64,000 nucleotides of DNA, taken from NCBI GenBank assembly GCA_048013815.1, contig CM106586.1, positions 6,200,001 through 6,264,000 on the forward strand, written 5' to 3'. The stretch comes from Setoptus koraiensis (lineage: Eukaryota > Arthropoda). Both the position numbers and the translations under genes were made by a program. This document shows, piece by piece, positions 48,782 through 61,522 of the stretch (its first letter is position 1; the number at the start of each line of letters is the position of its first letter). A model generated the notes under the pieces. That model saw only the letters and a program-made list of their open reading frames with translations. It was not told the DNA's origin and ran no database searches.

Positions 48782-51700
48782 GTAAACAATCGGCCTGTCA
48801 TATCGCACTGACATATCGACTTCCTGTTAGAAGCGAGCCGCTTGTTTGGGCCAACAGATATCTGGACAACAGATATCTGGACAACAGATGGCGAGACATG
48901 GAGCGCATTGGTGAATGACAATACGCAATTGTTTTGCCTGATACTTTCTCATTTCATATACTTCACATGTATTTATATATGTGATATGATTGATTCAGGA
49001 GCTTGCGAGAATGCGCAACAAGCATGGCCAGTCTATATACACTGTCTATCTGTGTGCATATACAGCCGCTCATATTAGTTAGTGCAGCCTCTAATAGATG
49101 GGCTAAAGAGCTTACAAGTTGCCTGTTACAGCAACCAAAAACCGGAGACTTGCATCGAATGGCAGAGATGGCAAGATAAAGAGATAAAGGGACAACAATG
49201 GTGCTCGACAGGCATTATTGTCTTGCCAACAACAGCATACAAATACAACGGAGCCAGCTGTGTTTGTATATGACAGCAAGCAGTGTCTTTATTGCCTTTA
49301 TTGCTGTATCGGGCCGCTGATACAGATAAAAAGGGATATAAAGGCACATAAAGGGACATAAAGGGATATAAAGCGATATAAAGCGATATAATGAGAGGAT
49401 ATAAAGAGGAGATTTAAGGAGATACAATCGCAAGATAAGGAAAACGAGCCACTGCATGTGACAGTGGCTGCTGGATACTTGCAAATACTTGACAGACTGG
49501 CGTCTACCTGATGTGTGCCTGATACATGCCTGATACATGCCTGATATACGCCTGATATACGCCTGGTGTGTGCCGGTAACAAGTGCAATTGGCGCAACTG
49601 CATCAACAAATATGATTATGAGCTATTAGCTGTGTGTGTTATGACGCAACGCAACGCAACAGTGACAGGCAACAGTGACAGGCAACAGCGACAGGCAACA
49701 GCGACACAACATCCGAACAGGTAACAGGTAGCGGCCAAGAGGAGAACAGGTAACTCAATCAGTGTGTTTAGTTAGCATGACTGGTTAGAAAGTAAAACTG
49801 AAAGTTGCAAAAGTTGCAAGTGACAGTGGAGACAGCGACAGGTATGTATGACAATTGGCAGCATGTTGCACTGTAATATTGTTGTAATATTGTAATATTG
49901 TTGTCGGCTTCAGTTTTCAGTGTGTGCGCTAATTGATCGCCATTGAGCGACACCAACCGACGACAATAACAGACAATAACAGACAATAACAGCTGACAAC
50001 TAAACAACGACACAGTAGACAAAAGTGACACTTGCAAGCTGCAGCGACACATCATATCACCGGCGACGAGTGTCGCTGCTAATTGTTGTCTGTCGCCTAT
50101 GTTTGCTTGTTGTTGCATCAGCCATCAGGTATCACTTGTTGCATAATAACTGTCACTGTCACTGAAAGCGCTATACTGTGTTGCGTAATATTGCGCATAG
50201 TGTGTTGTGCAACTGCAACAAGCGAGCGACTGAGACTGTTTGTCCTCATGGTGACACTATTTGTCATCTGTCTATCGTTGCCGCTACACTGCATGCTGTT
50301 GATTAGCATGCTGTCAGCTGACCAGCTGACCATCCGAACATGTGACCGTCTCAACATGTGACCAACATTTGACAGATCTGCCGGTTAGCCGACCGGTCAG
50401 CTGATTATGGCCAGCTGATTATGGCAGGCCGAGTATGGCCATTGGCCGGCTACAAGCAAGCGGCCAGCTGAGTTTGGCAGCTTTGTTTGCAATCACGCAC
50501 AGTCCACACATTTATACATTACATATTACACACACTTCACTAATATATAATATAATTGCGGCATTCGCCGGCCAGCTTGTCGGCACCGGCAGAGCGTCGT
50601 CGTCGGGCCGTCAAGCCGCTGGCAAGACCAACTAAGGCCAGGTAAGGCCAGGTGAGCGGTTGCGGCGAACGCATCAATCATTGGCGGTTACCGTTGCATC
50701 CGTTGACTGTGAGCGGGCTGCGATCGCAGCAAGCTGACAGCAAGCGCTACGAGTATCATGAGTTTTGAGTTGGTTGAGTTGCGTCACTCGCAGCAAAGGC
50801 CAAACGGGCATCCATGCGTGCCGAGAGTTCATCGTCGCCAAACACAACCTCTGGCCATTTTAATTTGCTGTGAGAAGATGTTTATTATTATTATTATTCG
50901 CCGCTGCTGCAGAGACACAGCGAAAGCGAAAATCTTGCCAGAGATCTGCAAGAGCGGGCCGGGCAACTGTCGGCAGCCAGACAGCGAGACAGCGAGACAG
51001 AGCGAGCTGGCCGACACAGAGCGAGCTGGCGGGTCGGCGAAGGAGCGAAACGGAGCGAGATAGCGGGCACAGACGCACAGGGTAGCGGAGGGAGAAAATA
51101 AAAGAAGCGCCAGTCTAATTGTGTAATTCTTCTGCAAATCTCAGGCCGAGCGGGCACAGCTTATATCGGTCCGTTAGGCACGCTGATTCCATTCAAATGT
51201 TGCCGTTCACCTGTTGCAGCCGACGCTAAACTTTAAGCTCACCTTTTTATGCTCATTGCACACACACACACACACTGCTCAGCAGTGACTGCTGTTGCTG
51301 GCTGGCAGTCGGCGGGCGACGTTGCGCAACTGCCGATCGCATATCTGTTGCTGTTTATTGCTCATTGCCCATTGATCGGGCATCACAGCTGACACAGCCA
51401 GCCAAGTTGATAGGCGACACGTCAACGTCTGACGGGCATCGCATAAAATCACACAGCAACAGCAACAACAACGACAACAACAACAACTACGACAACAACA
51501 ACAACTACGACAACAACAACAACTACGACAACAACAACAACGATAACAACAACAACGATAACAACAACCAACGGCCCGCAATCATCGCACACGGAGAGCG
51601 ATTAATGGGCGAAGGGGCAATCAGGAAGAGCATTATGTAATGCTCTTGTTATGCTAACTAACTAACTAACTGACAGTGTTAGCATTAGTTGGACAGTGTG

Positions 51701-54700
51701 TTGCGCGCGCCCTATCGGTGGCTTTTGTGCCAGTTTCAACCAGTTTTGGCTCGCAAGCGTGCTGAGATTGATGTCAGTATTGCGAGTTGCCGAGAGTCAT
51801 GCTAACAGTGAAAATATGCTGATATGTTTCAACTTTTAACTTTCATCTCTCTGGCCACCACCAGTCGTGTCCAATCAAACTGCAGCGCCGCTTGGTGCAA
51901 AATACAACCGCTACCGGATTATTCAATCCATTCCATTGTTTGTGCGTGTGCTACCCGTTAGCGTATCCGTTATCATAACGGCTCATAACGTTATCCGCTC
52001 AAATGCACATCAAACGGCTCAATGGCTCAAATGGCTCAAATCGGCCACTTGATGATGCAATGTGATAACACTCTCTGCTCTGTCTGACAGCCGGCCGTTG
52101 ATAGCAACTAATGTAGTGTCACATGTTGGCCGGCCACACCAACGTTGATGCTGACAGGCGCTGTCAGACGGCGCCAACAGCAACAACTGGACAACAAGTG
52201 ACTCGAGGACATTGTCGCTCATCACCATCGTCCATAATGAGTTCATGATGTCATAATGTCATAATGTCTGCCACTGGCAGTCACATGAGTGATTTCGAGC
52301 TGATTTTTAGCATTTTGACCGGCTGAATTTAGAGCAAAATCAATACATGTCAGATGTTGCTGTTGCTGTTGTTGTTGTGTATTATGTAATGATCGTATTA
52401 TGTAATGGCCATGATATTGCATCGCCATATTGTTTGCAAACAACGGCGTTGGCCACAGAGAACAATGGCCGGCTCGCCTGGCGTTCAGTTGGTTTGTGTC
52501 GAGCCAAATTATCGTCGTTATTAACTTAACTTATTAAGTCTCTCTCTCTCTGCTTTATCGCTGCTGCCGCTTATAAATAATTGTTCTAGCCGATAGCTGC
52601 CGATGCACGGCATTCCAATGCGTCCACTGGCTGCACTGACGTAATATGACGTAACTGAGTAAGTGTATAAAGAGTATATATCTCACCGATACAGTGAGCG
52701 ACTGGCCGACTGGCATCGGACAATGACTTTTGATCGAAGCCAGCGAGACACAAAAGCTGCAAAGTGTACGCAAAGAGCAAACTCACAGCCGTCGATGCCG
52801 TCGATGCCGACGATGCCGACGATGCCGACGATTCAGTCATGCACATGAACAACTGGCGGCACTGGCGAGCCACAGATAGAGCGAGAGAGAGAGCGAGAGT
52901 AACGGTAAAGAGTGAGTGAGAATTGGAGAGTTTACAGCATGTTTATATGATGAATTCTTGGTCACAGTGGCGTCAGAGGAACAATTTGCGAAACGAACAA
53001 GTTCTAAATGAACAATTTCCATGCAGCGGCCATGTGGCAGCAAAGAATTGGCAAGAATTGAGAATTTGGGAGCAAGCGATATAATAGAGATAATAGAGAT
53101 AATGGGGAGAGAGAGAGAGAAAGTCAGCGCCAGTGTGCGTGTGTGGTCAGGCCTAAACGGTTTGTGTGGCTCGAAAATTGGAAAAATTGGCAACCATGAA
53201 TAGATTGGATGAGCCGGCGTCCCTAATAGCTTTTGTTCTGGCTTTGCAATCGATTGCAGCGGCGGCAGCAGCAGCACGCCAGAGCACACAAACAACGACA
53301 AGCGGCAACAAGCGGCCCAAGAATACACACAGGTAAAAGAAGGCACATCCAAACGTCCAAAGGAACGCACATCCAAGACAGCGCACATCCAAACGAACGC
53401 ACATCCAAAAGAACGCACATCCAAAAGAACACACAGGTAAACTCAGGTGAAAGAAGAAGGCACAGAGAGCGCTCTAGTGAGCGAACAGAAAGAACTGCGA
53501 AAACTGGAAGAACACACAGGCCGCCCCCGCCCCCGCGCTTGCCAGCGGCCGCCGCAGAGCATCAGTTAGTGATGCATGCAGTAATGGGCTCGCCAACGAA
53601 GGAAAGTAATTATATTCTTGTGGGCGAGCTGCTCGCTCTTTTCCATATTTGTTGCCGTTATGACGCCACTGAGAGCCAATGAGCCAACTAGCGACAAGAG
53701 AAACTTGCGAGAAACTTGCACACTTGCCAAGCTCATTACGGTACGGACGGCTAACAGTAATAACAACAAAATGTTGCATACTAAAACTGACTGACATTTG
53801 TGTTTTGAGCGGCCGGCAATAACGCGCTTCGGCAGCAACGGCGCCGAGCGCAGTCACTGTGGTGGTCAGCGCAGTCGATACGGTCAATATGGTCAACATG
53901 TAAACAACAACCCTGCATCTGATGATGCAATCACATGTTGCATCATATCCGTTCCATTTGCATCATGCGCGGCTTTGGGCCTCGATGCAACGGATTGCGC
54001 ACCAACCAACCGCGCAACGGAAACAGCTCGCTGTCCGACGGCGATTTTCATGAGTGCCGCACTCGAGAATGCCAGCGCTTGCCGTGCCGATGATAACAAT
54101 AATAATAATAAACACACACAACTAAATCTCGGCCCAACTGGCTCGCTCGACAGCGGGCTCAGGCGTCAATCAAGCAGTTAAACAAGCCAGCGACGGCCAG
54201 ACGAGCACGGTCGGCATGAATATAAATATATTTATCCATGTTATATATTTATTTATATTTATGCTTATATTTTAGCTGTGCAAGGCAAATATTCAGGAAC
54301 TGGGCACTGGCACGACCGTTAACTGTGGCCACTTGTGCGCTGGCCAGCTAAGCGGGCGACCACAATATTCTAATTGAAGCCATTGTCATGTGCGCCAACT
54401 GACCAACTGACCAGCGCGCTGTTATTACGTAATGACAGCGCGCTGGTCAGTTAGTAAACAGAGAGAATAATCTGCATTTAACAGCACTTGTTGTTGCCGC
54501 ATTAATCTAATTACGAGCCGCCTGTTGCTCGTTGCTTGTTGCTTGTTGTAATCTCTCACCGGCGCTGACCAACCAACACAACAAAGGCCAACAAAGAATC
54601 GCAATTCGCATTTTGAGCCGTTTCGCTGCGAATTTGTTTACTCTGCGCTCAACAATCTAAACTCGTTGCCCAATTGCTCCACAACAAACCAATTGGCTGA

Positions 54701-57438
54701 CACAACAACATGATTAGCGACCATCGCGAGCTCGCTTGCCATTTACAACATTGTTAGTTGTCACAAGTCACAAAGTTTGTAACTATCGGCGGCCATTGTT
54801 TGTTGGTCAGTCGCTCGGTCGGGACTGGACGCACTGTTAATCGTTACTAATGATTGATTTGGGCTTGGCATGCCATCGGGACGCGCACGCTGAAAATGCG
54901 AAAATGCCAAAATGCGAAAGTATGAATGTATGGAAATATGAAAGTATGAAAATGGAATGAGCAGCATAAATCACGACTCACATCGCTGTGAGTGATGCAA
55001 CAATCAATCAAATGTCCGCAACTGTTTTTGCCGCCATCCGACCGGCCAGCCAGGCCGAAACAACGCCAAGAACACGGCGACCCGGCAAAAGTAGCAACAG
55101 TCGCAAGATGCCAATGTGAGCAGTGATGCAGCAAAGGGCAAGGGGCTTTTTTGGCGGCTGTCATTGTCGGCTCGGCGGGCCGTGCAGCGCGAACAAAAAA
55201 GTCGACAACAACAAACTCTGGTTTGCGCAAAAAACCATTCCGAAAAACTTTTTCAATCAGACCCGATTTCCCACACCGCTAATCGCTGATTAACTCATCC
55301 CCGGTGCGCTGCCAGACGCGACAGCAAACAAAATTACTGGCTGGCTTCAAAAGTCAAAATTAATTAATTAACTTACCAAATTGGTGCCTGTTCATGTGTT
55401 TCATCGCCAAATGGGTGCAAAAGCAGACCAAAATGGTCACCAACACTGTGACAAGTATGACCAAAAACAGCGACACTGTTGTGTAACAAACGGTGGAGCT
55501 TGCGTCGAACGCGGTTGTCGTTGTCGGACTATTGCTGGCCAATTGCACTTGCTGCTGATCACTGTTGGCCGTGCTGAGGAAGTCGCCCCGCTGACCGCTG
55601 GGCATGGAGGCCAAATCGTTGCTTTGCGAGGTGGCCATGGGATCGGCGAGGGCGATCGCGTTCGCCGATCGGCCCATGTTGACGTTCATATTCATGAGTG
55701 AATTCATGTAGTCTCTGTTGTTGTTGTTGTTGTTGCTGTTGCTGTTGTCATTGTTGCCGCCGTACTGCTGCCCGGACTGACCACTGCCACTTCCGGTCGG
55801 AATGTTGCCGCTGCTGGAGGCTGATCTGGAATTGGGGTCCATGATTGTGATTGCGTCGTTATCGCTGAAGGAATTGCTATCACTGTTAATAGTATCACTG
55901 TTGCTGACAGTTGTTACTTGAACGTTGTTGCTGCTGCTGCTGCTGGCGGTGCGATATGACGGTGTCATGGTGGTGGGCACAACGCCAATCTGCTGTTGGC
56001 GCGCCAGCGTTGTCGGCGCTGTCGCCACTGAGGGTACCGTGGGCAACATCGCGGGCTGATGCCGGCCCGCCGACATTATCGCGCCGGCCGATTGACCGCC
56101 AATTCTGTTGGCGACAGAATTGGCGCCGGCCTGCGCTGGCTGCTGCGACGCCGGCCCGTCCGATCCTGTCTCGATCGGTCGGGTCTCGGTGAGTCGGCCG
56201 GCCGGCTGGCCAGACGCGAGCGCGTTGCTTGGTCGGTGCGTTTGTTGTGGCTGCTGGCGCATCAGCACACTTATCTGACCTGAGCCCGTCTGCGGCGGCC
56301 TCAACTGGGCCTCGCGATTCGCCGCCATAATGATGGGCGGCGGAAAGGTGCTGTCAGCGGACGTCACCGCTGTCGGCCGCTGTCTTGTTTCGCGACTCAG
56401 CGGAACCTCGGCGGCCGCATCCAGCTCGGGATTGTTGTTGGCCGGCGCGTCGTTGCCCTGAGAATTGTTGTTGTTGTCCGAGCCAGAGCTTGGGCTGTCC
56501 TGTGAGCCCGCGGCGTCTTCGTTGTCCGAGGACCCGTCGGCCGAATACTCGGCACTGTTGGGCTCGTTGCTCGAGCCAGAGGCGGCACCCGACGAGCCGT
56601 AGTCATCGGGATCCGACGACGACGGCGAGTCGGCGTCGCTGTCCGACGAACCGTTGTTGTCTCTGTCGAGTTGCAGCATCTTGCCGGCGCGGCCCCGACT
56701 CACTGTGGCATTGCTGTTGCTGTTGTGATCGGTCGTTGGCGGTTGCGACAATTTGTTGTTGCTGTTGTTGTTGTTGCTGTTGTTGTTGTCGCTGTTGTTG
56801 TTGTCTGGCTTGCTGTCGAGCTGCGGCGCCTGAGTTGTGTACAATAGACTAGTTGGCTGCTGCTTCTGGTTTCCGTTGCTCGCCTGTTGCCTCTGAAGGT
56901 GCCTCAAACTGACCGTTGGCGTGAGCTCGCTGGCCGGCGCCGCTTGCCTGGCGCTGCCGGCTGATGTTGTCGTTGTGGTGTTTGCATGGGCAGTGGGGGC
57001 CGCCTGGCGCTTGCTGAAATCTCTCGATGAAAACAAAGAGTCGTAGTGAGTATTGTTGTTTGCTTGTTGTGTTTGTTTGAGTATGTCTGATGTGTTTATT
57101 TGCTGATGAGATCTGTTGCTGGTAGTGATAGCGCTACTATTTACATTTGCAGTGCCGCTGTCAGCAGCAGCCGGCTCGCTGATTGGGGCCAACATTGAGG
57201 CGCTAGCTGATGATATTGGTGGGCCCACAATGGCTTGCCGGCGAGCAAATAAGCGGCCCGCGTCGAACAGTTGATCGGCGAGCACGTTGACCGGCTCGTC
57301 GCGATGCTCGTCCTTGTATCGCCATTGGTCGGCCGGATGTTTGGCCCAGGCCAGCAAATGGCAATGGTGGTGCAATATGAGCAGTAGGCCCGTTGCAATT
57401 ATGTGATGGCATTGCACTGATTTCATGTGGCGCTGCAT
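39978..57438 (-). CDS. Single-pass membrane protein with cytoplasmic PDZ domain, five exons
   Basis: I join exons 57438-55377, 43001-42456, 42357-42269, 42132-41991 and 41836-39978. Every junction is GT-AG, phases agree (1,1,0,1) and the total is 1566 codons including the stop. N-terminus MQRHMKSVQCHH with a Leu-rich signal peptide (a second Met lies at 57426); about 610 residues of Asn/Ser/Gln-rich ectodomain; a membrane span at about 648-672 (VSLFLVILVTVLVTILVCFC); then HMNRHQFDLVKNTKHYNMRL and an EYAFDNPYFKD motif that could bind PTB domains; a PDZ domain at about 900-983 (FIGLGFDITGNERDGIFVRS, GDKIKGLTISFDDIF); and a disordered tail of about 580 residues. The family is unknown to me; the PDZ resembles AHNAK-like types. 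A membrane-anchored scaffold is inferred. The first junction, across 12.4 kb, rests on phase and domain logic only. Confidence 0.72.
43462..43591. repeat. 13-bp tandem repeat, ten copies
   Basis: GGTTGTATCGTTT starts at 43462 and recurs every 13 bases to 43591. The middle units are identical, the last few divergent. Confidence 0.95.
43740..43800. repeat. CAACAGCGA array
   Basis: Repeats of ACAACAGCG and ACAACAACAG over about 55 bases. Confidence 0.8.
43857..43930. repeat. 14-bp tandem repeat, about five copies
   Basis: TGCAACGGTTAGAC repeats every 14 bases. It follows a related TGCAAAGGTTGCAC unit. Confidence 0.9.
47453..47517. repeat. 9-bp tandem repeat
   Basis: CGATATTGC and CGATACAG(C) units, about seven copies. 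Confidence 0.85.
47575..47620. repeat. Perfect 18-bp inverted repeat
   Basis: AACTCACTGTCAGCTGGC (47575-47592) and its exact reverse complement (47603-47620) flank a 10-base loop. Confidence 0.95.
48141..48180. repeat. 10-bp tandem repeat, four identical copies
   Basis: TGTTGTGCAA four times without change. Confidence 0.97.
48751..48780. repeat. (TCG)n microsatellite
   Basis: Ten uninterrupted TCG units. Confidence 0.95.
49507..49570. repeat. 12-bp tandem repeat
   Basis: GCCTGATACAT and GCCTGATATAC units, about five copies. Confidence 0.85.
51451..51568. repeat. CAACAACAACTACGA array
   Basis: AAC runs punctuated by TACGA then GATAA, giving units of 9-18 bases. It translates to Asn/Asp/Tyr repeats in one frame, but there is no gene context. 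Confidence 0.85.
52788..52832. repeat. 9-bp tandem repeat
   Basis: GCCGTCGAT and GCCGACGAT, five copies. Confidence 0.9.
53341..53434. repeat. 18-bp tandem repeat
   Basis: ACGCACATCCAAAAGA units, about five, the last ones nearly identical. It produces artefactual long frames on both strands. Confidence 0.85.
54405..54452. repeat. 48-bp near-perfect palindrome
   Basis: AACTGACCAGCGCGCTGT (54405-54422) and its exact complement (54435-54452) surround T-ATTACGTAAT-G, itself a 10-base palindrome. Only one base pair in 24 is mismatched. Confidence 0.95.
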
Positions 57439-58770
57439 TCTGTCCCTTGTGTGTCGTGTGGCGTGTTGCAAATTAAATGGGTGCCGTGTTTTTATTCAAA
57501 ATATAATTATAATTATAATTTAATTAATATGTATATGTATTTATATTTGTATCAAGTATTTCAAGTGGCCAACGAGACTTGAATGGCGGCTCGATTGATA
57601 GCTAACAGAATCAATGCGATGCGTAACTAAGTGATGCGACAGTTTGCTGTTGCTATCGCCGACGTTTCAACATTTTCCGCTCTGCTTGCAATGACCTCTA
57701 GCTTGCTGGTTTGCTGCTCTAATTGATTGTTGTTGTTTGTGTTTTGTGTGTATATTGGCGCCACTCATTACATGTATTATGTTGATTACAGCAATGTTAT
57801 ATAATTATAATATTGTGTGTTATATGACATAATATGGTGATCGCTACTGTTTGTTGGCGCTGATGAAAAACTGTGATTGTGTTTTGTGTTTTGCCCTGAT
57901 TGCGCTCGCTCGCTTGTTTGCTGTCGTGATTGCGTAACGACAAATGATTATGATAGTAATGGCAATAATGCTAATATTGGGCAGAAAACAATTACGCAAG
58001 TACGATGAGTTGTTTGCTACTAATTTGAGTTTGCTAGTAATGATGCGACTTGTTGGCCGCCACTCACTCACATTGTCAATTCAATTGAGTCGACTGTTGT
58101 GATTGTCGAGCGCTATATCGTGCATGCGATCACCATGTATCATACAAATGGATATGTGATTTATGTGAATGCCTATGATGAACGCCAAATATGCGATTGT
58201 GTGGATTCACAATTGTCAGTTGCGATTCTTGTGGTTCAGCGTGTGATATCGAGTGTGTGATTAGATTGGCTAGATTTGATGGTGTCTCTTAGACGATGTG
58301 TGGCGCTGATATTGGTTTTGATGTTGCTCGCTGTGTGGTTGTCGTAATTCGGTCGGATGTAATTGTTAGCAAGTGACAATTGCGCGACGAGATATAGATG
58401 GGGACACAATGCGATGCTATGAGAATGTTTATGTAATAATAACAATATATCTTGTTTGTAATTATGAATGTAATCACTACAGGCTGGCGAGGCTAAAAAA
58501 AGATGAGAGCGCCGACGAGCACAGCGACAGTTGCAGACGATTGGTGAATGTTGTTGTCGCTGGCATGTTTTAATGCGGAATAAAACGAAATGTGAGCAGT
58601 CGCTGTGAGTCTCTCACTGTGCGAGTTGCAGCCAGTGAGAGCTGACAGCCAAACGCCGAAGCAAAAGGAAAAAACTCAGTCTCGCCACTGCAATCTGCGT
58701 CTATGTGCGCCCGTCTTGCCGCCTTCTTTGCATCGCTTTGCACTGCTTTCCACAGCAACAGCCGCTGTAA

Positions 58771-58785
58771 AACAACAGCAACAAC

Positions 58786-58816
<31 letters not shown>

Positions 58817-58851
58817 ACAACAACAACAGCAGCAGCAACAACAACAACAAG
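58771..58851. repeat. (CAA/CAG)n microsatellite
   Basis: Mixed CAA and CAG triplets over about 80 bases. They translate as poly-Gln in one frame but without gene context. Confidence 0.95.
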
Positions 58852-59684
58852 TGGCAAAAACAACGCTGCCTGGCTAGCGCTGGCTGGCTAACTGCGGCAA
58901 GCCAGCCAACAGGTGACTGGGCGACTCAGCGAGCGCACTGTGTGAGCCATTGTATCGTGATTATTGCCAGTATTGCAATGCTAGCCAGAGTGAGCCAGCG
59001 ATAGCTCTAATGACGCGCGTAAGTTGTAACAAGCGAGCTGCAACTTGGCCACTCCCGGCAACTCAACGCGGCGGCGCGCAGGTGAGCAACGCCAAATGAA
59101 TTTACCTGGCAGTGATATTAGCTGTGGGTGATCAGCGATCGCTAGCAACCGACAGCCGACACAGCGCATAATATAAGTAATGTGTTATTAGGCATGGCAC
59201 GGCAATAAAGTGCATCATTACCTTGTTTGTTTGTTCTTTTCGCCAACAACGACACCGACAACAGCGACACCGACAACAGCAACAGAGACAACAACAACAG
59301 AGACAACAACAACCGCCAGTGGGCTTGGCACGACCGGCAGCATCCATGGCGCGCCTGGCGCAATGGCAACAATTGATACGATGACAGCAGCAGCAGCGAC
59401 CACGACGCCAGCGAAAAGAGAGCCAAATGCTGAATATTGATACACAAATGGCCCTCGTAAACACTGCTTACAAAGTGGCTGGCAAACACTTTCACTGGCA
59501 CACTTTTGCCGGATAAGTGAACGATCTGAAAAGCAGTCTCGCCAGTCGCCAGTGGCCCATTGCGCCAGTGTCACAATGCCGGCAATGGGCATCGCGCTCA
59601 CAGTGGATCGAGTGGCTGTTGGCTGGTCTGCAGTGGAGTGCATCACCCAACAAACTTGCAACTAACACACAACTAAACACTGAC

Positions 59685-59701
59685 ACAACAACAACATCAG
59701 C

Positions 59702-59751
<50 letters not shown>

Positions 59752-59765
59752 CGACAACGACAACC
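59685..59765. repeat. (AAC)n microsatellite
   Basis: About 20 AAC units followed by ACGACAACGACAACC. Confidence 0.95.
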
Positions 59766-61497
59766 ATCGCAAAAACTAAACAACCGCCAAGACAACAACA
59801 AATCCGGCAAACATGATACTCGACAACAACCATCTTTGCCACCTGTTGCTGCGCACACCGAGCTTACAGGTGAATGCAACACTAACACTGGCTTATGGCA
59901 CTGGCAGTGTTAGTTTGGTGAACACGACAGCCAATTAGACAAAATAATAGACGGTAATAGGAGATACACATTTGTCGGCTGCAACACGGGATTCCACTGA
60001 CACTGCAAGGGCTACACTTGCAACAGACGCAACAACAAAAGCAACAGCCAAACAGTGATATTATCAACTGAGTATCAACTGTGAAAACATGTGTGTTTGT
60101 TTGTTGTTGTTGTTGCTGCTGTGAGAGGCTGTCAGAGGCTGCTGTCGGACGGCAACGTGATATATTGTGCAATTGGCAGTATAAATCGCAAACCGTTTTC
60201 GATGGCAACAAAGGCACAAAAGGTGAACGTTGCATTTGCCATCAATGCCAACCAATTGGCCGCTTTCCGCAAGCACGCTGCTCACAATTGTCAGCCACAC
60301 GAATGCAACTGACAACTTGTTATATTAATACATCCAATAGCCAATCTCACTGGCGATGTCTCACTGGCGATGTTGCCTTTCGATTGGTCCCAAATTGCAA
60401 CTCCCAATCGCCTCACAATCGACTCAACACTGTCGAGTCAACACTATTTACTCAATACTGACTCTTGTTCTCTGCAAACACAATCCAACAAGCGCAATTG
60501 TCAATAGCGCACCATTGACTCAACATTGTCAGTGGATATTGTCGGAAAATCGCTCTCACACGTCGCATTGTCGTGATTGCAAGCGAGCTCAAACAATTAT
60601 AATACTACTCTAATTATAGAGCTGTGTCTTGGTGCGCTCATTGTGGCACTGCCAGGCCAACAGTGATACTCGATGCCAGACGTCACATTGACGTATATTG
60701 AAAATAGCATATTGCAAATAATGTATTCAAAACAGAAACGGGAATTACTGCTAATGAGTCTAATTAGGCCCACTAATCAAGAGCAACCCGAATTGGCGCT
60801 TAATTGTGTGTGCTGTCTCAATCGACCAATCGACTGGCGATTGGCAACTTACCTGAGCTTAGCAAACCTTGAAAAAGATTATCATTTTACATTTTTTGCA
60901 ACCAACATGCTCTTTCCAAACCAAGCCAGCACAACAAACAACGCAGCAAACGCATGAATAAATGGCCACGTTTCCTCATAATGATTCGCGCAAGTGCCAG
61001 CAACACATGTAAATCTTTAATTCTTTTGTAATGCACGTTCATTGCCAAATAATTGCTAATCAAAAACACTAGACACACATTTTATTCTCTATCGACACAA
61101 ATCCAAGTTTTGATCTTCATCTTGAGCTTTGATTTTCATCTTGTTTCAATTAGTAAATGATGGCCCCAGCTCACAATCATCATTCGAGCCCGCTTGGTAT
61201 TGGCTGTAATCCGATAACGATCCCATTGCAATCCACTCAGACAACTGCGTCTCTTTGCCTCCGCCAATTCACTTAATATAAACTCGATAAATGATAATCC
61301 ATATTGCAATGTCAATATCGGCCATTCGTGTAATCGAGTCCGATGATCGCCGCCACTCACAATCAGACGAATTATTTATGACATGATTAGAGCCAGCGTT
61401 GCCGGATAAATAAGCCTTTTCCACAGTTGGCTCTATTGTTCTCGTTGCCTCGTTCAATCTATTGCCACACTCCACAGCTCTTTGCAACCACACTCCC

Positions 61498-61522
61498 GGC
61501 CTACATGTAATGCATGTAGGCC
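61498..61522. repeat. Perfect 10-bp inverted repeat
   Basis: GGCCTACATG, 5-base loop, CATGTAGGCC. Confidence 0.9.

Larger units (their letters stand above)
43002..55376 (-). other. First intron of the PDZ gene, 12.4 kb
   Basis: Over 50 times the length of any other intron here. No nested gene is supported. It is full of short tandem arrays (listed separately), hairpins and TGACAG/CTGTCA hexamers, and may hold regulatory DNA. Donor GTAAGT at 55376-55371; acceptor TTGTAACAG ending at 43002. Confidence 0.6.

Noticed and set aside
53233-53682. 149-codon plus frame and 195-codon minus frame around 52837-53682
   Set aside because: Low-complexity frames created by the 18-bp ACATCCAAA array and GA-rich DNA; no domain on either strand.
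55381-56852. Plus-strand frames opposite PDZ-gene exon 1
   Set aside because: Cys/Arg-rich shadows of the Gln/Asn/Ser-rich minus-strand coding exon.
58605-58877. Poly-Gln frame of 90 codons
   Set aside because: Microsatellite translation, with no conserved flanking sequence.
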